NCBI GenBank assembly: GCA_050084985.1
Contig: JBITNC010000002.1
Coordinates: 10,354,001 to 10,418,000 of the forward strand
DNA from: Nageia nagi
Taxonomy: Eukaryota; Pinophyta
Direction: 5' to 3'
Length of the DNA stretch: 64,000 nt
This document shows, piece after piece, positions 57,653-64,000 of the stretch. The position numbers and the translations under genes were made by a program. The notes below the pieces were generated by a model, which did not search any database, was not told the DNA's origin, and worked only from the letters and a program-made list of their open reading frames with translations. Numbering within the stretch: the first letter of the stretch is position 1; each line of letters starts with the position of its first letter.

Positions 57653-60212
57653 CCAGGAAGAGATGCAGGAAATGTATATCAAGATTCCTTGAAAATTTAA
57701 ATTGTCTCGTTTCCTGGAATATATATGTATCTTTAACATATTTGCATGTACAGTAAAAAACTGATGGTTATTTCTTTTTTGAGAGGTGTTGTATTCAATT
57801 GGTCAAAAGATACCTATATGTAGGCAAGGCGTATGAATATGGCATGTTATGTCCACTTGGCTATTTTTTTATAATTGTGTGAAGTATTTTTCTCATTCAC
57901 ATCTACCACATTCTTCTCTAAATCTATTCTGAAGTCCAACGCATGTTGTAGATTTTGTCCTTTTTCTTTATTGACTTGTCCATGTTGTTCGTTTTACTCT
58001 ACAAATACCATATTTCTTCTAAAAATTTCATGTCAAAACATACTAAATTTTGATTATGATAAGTGTCATTTATTAGACATCATGTTCAATCCACTTGCCA
58101 CTAATTTGTTCAGAAGAAGTATGATGCTGGATGTCAAATTGACAGCGACTTTTAGGAGACGAATTCTCTTCATTTTGTTATTGAAGATGGTCAAAAGATT
58201 TATTGTAACCTTTGGCATGAGGAAACATGAGGACAGAACTAGAGTCACATGTCCTGGCAACTATATATGTTCCTAAAGATTACATTCTAGGTGCAACCCT
58301 AGGGAACATCTTTGCATGTTATGATGCCATTTGGGGACTAACGTACTCCATCTATTTCAGAGGGCTAGATATGCAGATGTAGACATGAGAAACCATTGCA
58401 ATATAACCATTTGTCAAAGAAACACCAAATGCAATCATCAGAAACATCTCATTTTTCTCATAGGACCTAAACCTAACTATGGGAATGTTGACCTGGTGAA
58501 AGAATTTGGCCTACGTGATTCATAGCATGTTCCTAAAGCTGATTAGAAACACCCAATATCACAATAGTTTGGAAAACAAAGCACTACATAGTAACTTTTT
58601 GTAGTATTCTGCACTATACCTTTTCAGAGTGTCATTTGACTGGAGATGTAATCAATAATCATTACTTACAGCTATGCTAGTGGCTTTCATCAATTCGTCC
58701 CATGATATTAATGGCTTGAATGATGTTACTTTTGGTGCCATCTGTCAAATTTTAAGAGCGAGCATTTGATAGTTAAATTTTAAGGGCGAGCATTTTTTTC
58801 ATATTGCACCTTTGCTTTATAAATCTTGCAAGGGGAAGACCACTGATTTAGCTGACAGATTGAGTTTACATTAAAATTCTTTGCTGAAATTTTGTTCATA
58901 GAGTTTTTCAACATGTAAGCATGACTTGAGTAAACTTAGTGTGGAGGATTTTAATTAGGTGCCCATATAACACTTTTTACCACAGCATTTTTGAAAGGGA
59001 GATTATTCATAAGGAAAAATAACATTAAGATTCTTTAAATGTGGATCTTACAAGGCAGGCGTTGAGAAAGAAAGGTTCCAATTTGAAATTTGAGGGAACG
59101 ATTATTGTGGTATTTTGTTAAATTCAAATTATGAATCATATTATAACAAGATAGGTCTCTTGGAATAATGGTGTTTAACCTTGTAAATTATTAGAAAACC
59201 AAGGATTTCAAGGCCAGTTTGCCAGACTTCATCGATGTACGATCGGATGTGTGGCTACCTAGTGCGAGAAACAGAAACTTCATTGCTCATAAAATGAAAC
59301 TTAAAATACAGAATGCATTGTATAAAAGCTGGTATTGTTCATAAATGATTTAGTAATTTAAGATCATTAAATTATTAATTTTGCATCCTCCAAGATGTAG
59401 GGTTTTTGGTTTTATTATTGATATTGTCATCTTGAAAGGACTTGATTTGAACTTACATGGTTGTTAGGAACTTGGTTATAGATAGGAATCTGATTTTATC
59501 ATGTTACTTAGAAAACAATCTTAAACTTCTATAGGGCTTGTGGTGTCTCAAACCCACCATCATCATTTATATGTTAAAGTGAATCAATCAATAGTCTCAA
59601 AGATATTTTATTTTAGGATGATATTGGTTCAGCTTCAATCCCAACAAAAGCTTCATAATTCTATCAAATCATCAATCTAGGCTTCCCATCCCAAAACTTA
59701 ATTATTTTGGGATGTGTACCCCAAAATGTGGATGTTCAAGACCCTCAATCTTAGAACACCAATCAAATAGCTAGTTTGTTGTATTTTAGGTTATCCTTTA
59801 TTCCATTTCACCCCATCTTACTTCCATTTAGTCACTTGACCTTACCTCATGTCACCCCATCCTCTAGCCTTTTTAGATTAAAACCATCGACTACTTAATT
59901 GTGTTTTTTATTAGCAAGGATAGACATCATTTGATTATATGCAACTACAAGTTATGCAAGAAAGCCAAACATTCATTCCCAATTTTTAATATCATTCAGT
60001 TTTGGTAAAACGATGGAAGAAACAATTATGGAGTATTTTATATAAAATTTTAGGAACAACTATCATGAATTTTAGGTTTATTGCCTATTACTATTTGGAG
60101 ATTTTAGCAAACATCATCATAATGTCTTGATTTGGTTCTAAATTTTTGTTTTAATGATTTTTCATTGAGTGGATGTGAGTGATTGTGGTCAATTGTCCTT
60201 GGTAGTTATCTT

Positions 60213-60648
60213 GTTTTTTTTTGGAATTTTTTTTTTGGATTAAAAAGAACTTGTATTAAATTAAAATCTTTCATACAAAAAAAGAGGCGGGTGGGATTAA
60301 GCACACCTCGTGATCCAACACAACTGAAAAATATTACCCCTTCAAACTAACCTAAGTTAGGAAACGAAGCGGTTAAACAACAACACAAATAAACCACCAA
60401 ACCAAAGCAAGTAACAGGAGCTGGAAAACACATGATAGCTAATCATTATCACATCAGACAATAAACTTAAGAAGATGATAGGGGTGGGTAAAAGTTGTCC
60501 ACGACACCTAGATACTCCCAACCTTGCTTGCCAGGGCTCAATGCATGCCATCCATCATCATTTGGAGCCTTAATATCCTCATTATATTTTGTCTCGGTGA
60601 CAGGTGCACTAACAACATCCTTCCAAGTCATAGAGAATGTGCCCGCAT
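60213..60648 (-). mobile_element. Probable LINE 3' tail fragment, minus strand
   Basis: T-tracts at 60213-60236 followed by TGGATTAAAAAGAACTTGTATTAAA and a GC-richer segment resemble plant LINE 3' ends seen on the opposite strand. The minus-strand open stretch 60357-60551 has no recognised domain. It is cut at 60649 by the family A LTR. Assignment rests on overall form only. Confidence 0.35.
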
Positions 60649-61151
60649 TGTTGGAATGTTTAATGCATTATTGTAAAGGTTTGTATTAAATCTTCTATGT
60701 AAATTCACTAATACTTAAGGGTATCATTTGATACCTTAAGTATTTAAGTGAATATGATAATGTAATTTGTCCTACACTCCATGTAATGAGAATGCCCCTT
60801 GGGTAAAAGGATGTGCATGTCATGCTTTTGTACATTGGATAAAAGGGTGATCTAAGGAGGGAGTTTGGCCTATAAATAGAAGGCTCCCTCTTTGTGATCA
60901 TACACCAATTTGTAGAGTAAAGTTATTCTATAGGATAGAAGTGTACGAGTTGAGATTAGGAGGATTGTAAGAGAGTTGTATTTGTGATTGAAGAAAAGAT
61001 CTAGTTAGTGGATGTACTCCTAGTTGGAGAAACCACTTTACATTTTGAGTTACTTTGTGAGATTGTCTTCTTAAGTTATCTTGATGTGAGTTTGAGCTTT
61101 CATGTGATCTTGGTAGTTTATGATTGTTCTTGTTATAGTTCAATTCTCTCA
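60649..61151 (+). repeat. LTR of family A, copy 2 (5' LTR with primer site)
   Basis: It begins TGTTGGAATG and ends TTCTCTCA. It has a hairpin (60710-60744), a TATA box TATAAAT at 60871-60877 and GGATGTACTCC near 61009. TGGTATCAGAG follows two bases after the end, which identifies a 5' LTR of an element in + direction. Confidence 0.85.
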
Positions 61152-61153
61152 TT

Positions 61154-61164
61154 TGGTATCAGAG
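61154..61164 (+). other. Primer-binding site after LTR copy 2
   Basis: TGGTATCAGAG fits the initiator Met tRNA complement, with TTACTTGG following. Confidence 0.85.
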
Positions 61165-61530
61165 TTACTTGGAGGCTCCTCTTCACATCCTTGGTTTGAA
61201 GACTCATCTTCAACTTGGAGGTCTTCATTCTTAAACCTACTCTTCATTGTGAGGTAAATTCAAGAAAAGGTATAACCTCCTTCATTCTATCTCCTTCATT
61301 TTCTTTATCTTTTTTGGCATATTTAACTAATGTTACTAACATATTTTGAATTATGTTAGTTCTCTCTTATATATGTGGCAAAATTTTTAAAGAGCAATAT
61401 ATTGTGAAGCAATTTTTGTTGACTTATACTAATATTTTCTATTGTTAGCTATAAGTTTAAAAGTGCTTTTTGTATTGCTTTAATTTTGCATATATTCGGT
61501 TTGGAGGTTTTTTTTTGACAAATCTTTTTG

Positions 61531-61566
<36 letters not shown>

Positions 61567-62721
61567 TATTCCTTCATTTAGTTTTTTTTTAGATATATTA
61601 CAAAAAATAATATTTTTTTCTCAAACTATATATATAACTTTATGAGTTTAAATAACAATACTTTTAGAAACAATATATAACAAAAATTTATTTGAATTTT
61701 TTTTATAACAAATATTCTTCAAACATTTGGGTGGTTGGTTTAACAATCAAATAATTTTTTAAAAATTCTCAAAACCAAGCCCTGGCGGCCACCCCCCCTC
61801 CACTGCCTTACGGCCTCCTACCGCCATCACCTTGCCAGCCGATAGTCGTAGCTTCCTTATGATCTTTGCCACCTTGCCAACTGCCACTACCTTGATAGCC
61901 AACAACCGTGGCTTCCTCACAATCTTTGCCACCTCCCTTCTACAACCACCTTAGCACTGGTCCCCTCTATACTCGACCCTTTCCTTTGCTTGACCACACG
62001 GTGGCAACGGTAGCTCTGTCTAGCACCCAGGGCACTCAGACCTTCACTTAGGAAGAACCTCCCTCCTTCGACTTACTCTCGCTAACTAACGTGGTTATAC
62101 TCTGATCTCCCTCTCACAATTGCACCCTTCTCTCCTCCTCACGACCTCATTGATACCTCCCTTAATCCCTAAGGAAGTTATTTGAAAAGAGTACCCTCTT
62201 GCATTGCTCACAACTTTTTGTTTAATCATGGTGGCAGTTCTCTATCATCGAAACTTCAACCAAGCCTCTACATGATCGTTTCAAGGCCCTTGCAGCTTGT
62301 TTAAAACCTCGTGCCCTACCTTTCCTCGACCTTTGTTGTGCTCCACAATCTGCTCCTCTCACATGATCAATCCCATCCGTTGAATTAAGGGGGAAAGGTG
62401 GATTGGAACACTCTTTCCTTCCATACGCAACATATAGCATCTCATTCCCTCTCTAATCTCTTTACCAGTGTAAATCTTCCTCCTCTCAGCATTAAACTAC
62501 AATATTTTATGTGATTGTTTTTGCTTGATGTTACTTACAAGCTACTTTTCCTCATCGCACCATTTCCTTTCCTACTAAACATTAATTGCAAACAAATGGA
62601 GTGAGGATTTCCTCCTCTCATTTATTTCTTTGCAGGAGTGGTGCATAAATTAATGATGATGCATTAAAAGTAGTGGTGCATAAATTAATGATGATGCATT
62701 AAAAGTAGTTCTTTTTTACAA

Positions 62722-62760
<39 letters not shown>

Positions 62761-63639
62761 GTCAAATTGCAATTTTTTTTAAATATTGGAAGGAATATTT
62801 TAAAAAAATGCTTAAATTGCAAAAGAGAGGTTAATTTTTTTTAAGTATTAAGTGGGAGATTTATTTTTCAGATTACTTAAGTAAAACTTGACATATTATC
62901 TAAGGTAAAACTAGCACTTTTTGAAGAGGAAGGAATTTTTGTACTAGAATTTATTTTTGGATGCATGCCAAATTTTTTAGCTCTCTAAGCATTTATTCCT
63001 TATGCAAATATGGACTTGAAAATGATGCATGGTTAAGATTAGTACTTATGCTAAAAATAATAAATGCATGCTTAGTACTTAATTTTTAAGTTAAATGCTT
63101 AGAGCCTATAATTTTTAAAAATGATGCATACTTATGCGTAATACTTAAAATTTTATGCATTCTTAAAAAAAAATATTTAAGATGCATGCTTATGCTTAAA
63201 AGATGCATGTTTTTAGAACTTATTTTTATACATGCTTATGCCTAAGTATTTATCCTTTATGCAAAGTTAACTTATGCAAATTATGGAATTAATGAATGCT
63301 TAAGTATTAATCATTTCTTCTTGCAAAGTTAATTTGTGCAAATTATGGATCTTTGTAAATATATCCTTTAGGGTTAGTAAACAAAATCCATTGGACTCTT
63401 AGGTTCCAAGTTGTGAATGGATGATGTTTAATTTTATGCTCTTTTACTTCATATTTTGCATTTTGCTTTATTTACTTATGCAAAAATTGCAAACATTGAT
63501 ATGAGCAACCCCTTAAAATGAACACATCCACATGTCCATTCTGCAACATGACTTATTTGGGGAGCCATGTGGTGAAGATAGATGAATTGGAGCTTTTAAA
63601 TTTGACAATCCAAGTGGTGAAAAGTTTGTACTTCTTAAT
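61165..63639 (+). other. Non-coding interior downstream of LTR copy 2
   Basis: About 2.5 kb without gag or pol motifs. It holds an (AT)n microsatellite (about 61534-61562), a GC-rich patch (about 61780-62460) with an imperfect 60 bp duplication around CTTGCC...CTTTGCCACC, and a perfect 35 bp tandem duplication (62638-62707). A second (AT)n tract lies at about 62727-62757, and recurring GCATGCTTATGC-like words at 62950-63310. It could be the interior of a non-autonomous LTR element, or an autonomous one whose coding part lies beyond the window. Confidence 0.4.
62638..62707. repeat. Perfect 35 bp tandem duplication
   Basis: Two identical 35 bp units, each beginning GTGGTGCATAAATTAATGAT. Lack of any difference suggests a recent event. 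Confidence 0.95.
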
Positions 63640-64000
63640 TGTTAGAATTTGTAATGAAATATTGTGAATATCTAAACTCCTTGTAAATTCAATTAATCAC
63701 TTAAAGGATATGTAGATACCTTAAGGGATTAATTGAATTCTTTATCATGTGTGGACTTTGACCTTACCATGGGGTTAGTTGGTAGGTTAAAGTTAGGTCA
63801 TACATTTATTGTAACCCTAACCTTACCCTTGGGTTAAAGGGAGGTTAGGGAGGTGCTCTCATGCTATAAATAGAGGGCTCTCCTCTTGTAACATAACTAA
63901 GATTTGGAGTAAGATTACTCTACTAGTTTGTGTAGGAGAGAAAGAGAATTGTAGTAAGAGGTGCATAGATTGAGAATTGAGAACTAGTTGTGGGTGTACT
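63640..64000 (+). repeat. LTR of family A, copy 3 (cut by window end)
   Basis: It starts TGTTAGAATTTGTAAT like copy 1. It has the hairpin (about 63695-63730), a TATA box at 63865-63871 and TGGGTGTACT at the edge. It is too different from copy 2 to be its pair from a single insertion, and no polypurine tract precedes it. Confidence 0.8.

Larger units (their letters stand above)
54950..60210. other. Mostly unassigned DNA with small duplications
   Basis: No convincing gene or mobile element. The minus-strand open stretch 55193-55393 and the + strand stretch 57875-58276 (133 codons) show no motif I recognise. Two imperfect direct duplications (56397-56600 and 57492-57652) and one exon-like piece (57312-57393) are listed separately. 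Confidence 0.4.

Noticed and set aside
57875-58276. 133-codon + strand open frame
   Set aside because: Phe/Leu/Cys-rich with no motif, no promoter or splice support. Likely chance in AT-rich DNA.
60649-64000. LTR copies 2 and 3 as the two ends of one element
   Set aside because: They differ far more than two LTRs of one insertion should, and no polypurine tract precedes copy 3.

Overview
This window is nuclear DNA from a land plant with a large, repeat-rich genome. It is AT-rich and filled with nested plant-type LTR retrotransposons (Copia, Ty3/gypsy Tat-type, Ty3/gypsy chromovirus). It also holds a CACTA-type transposase with small introns, an L1-like LINE, a miniature LTR retrotransposon (TRIM/SMART) and a short CCCTAAA telomere-type array. 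Gene density is about one gene in 64 kb, which would suit a gymnosperm or another big-genome seed plant. The species cannot be named from the sequence.

Layout. 1-1319: unassigned DNA ending in an LTR (family A, copy 1). 1322-1630: a SET-domain-like pseudogene fragment. About 1893-28915: a broken CACTA transposase gene split by a Tat-type Ty3/gypsy element (2925-26542), which is itself split by a full-length Copia element (12765-22174). All three lie on the + strand, giving a three-level nest. 29283-35395: a minus-strand chromovirus with nearly identical LTRs, the youngest datable insertion here. 37246-41166: a 5'-truncated LINE with a clear 15-16 bp target-site duplication. 41802-43806: the one convincing host gene, an apparently intronless two-domain trihelix (GT-type) transcription factor with a TATA box. 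45640-48150: an old minus-strand gypsy pol remnant. 48165-54890: a diverged repeat pair around a gag-like remnant, with a decayed Copia element (49338-about 52742) inserted between them; that Copia element hosts a 269 bp TRIM. 54950-60200: mostly unassigned DNA with small duplications. 60215-64000: a probable LINE tail, then two more family A LTRs with a non-coding, partly GC-rich interior.

Functionally, only the trihelix gene appears able to make a protein. The transposable elements are interrupted by stops, frameshifts or deletions. In the nested Copia element almost every LTR difference is a transition, and the premature stops examined in both it and the Tat element fit C-to-T or G-to-A change, as expected for methylated DNA. 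The most unusual points are: an archaeal-type RNase H placed before the reverse transcriptase in the Tat element; arrays of decayed TGACGTCA palindromes in the LTRs of two unrelated elements; an extra unidentified 3' gene in the Tat element; the very small TRIM; and a conserved hairpin in the family A LTRs.
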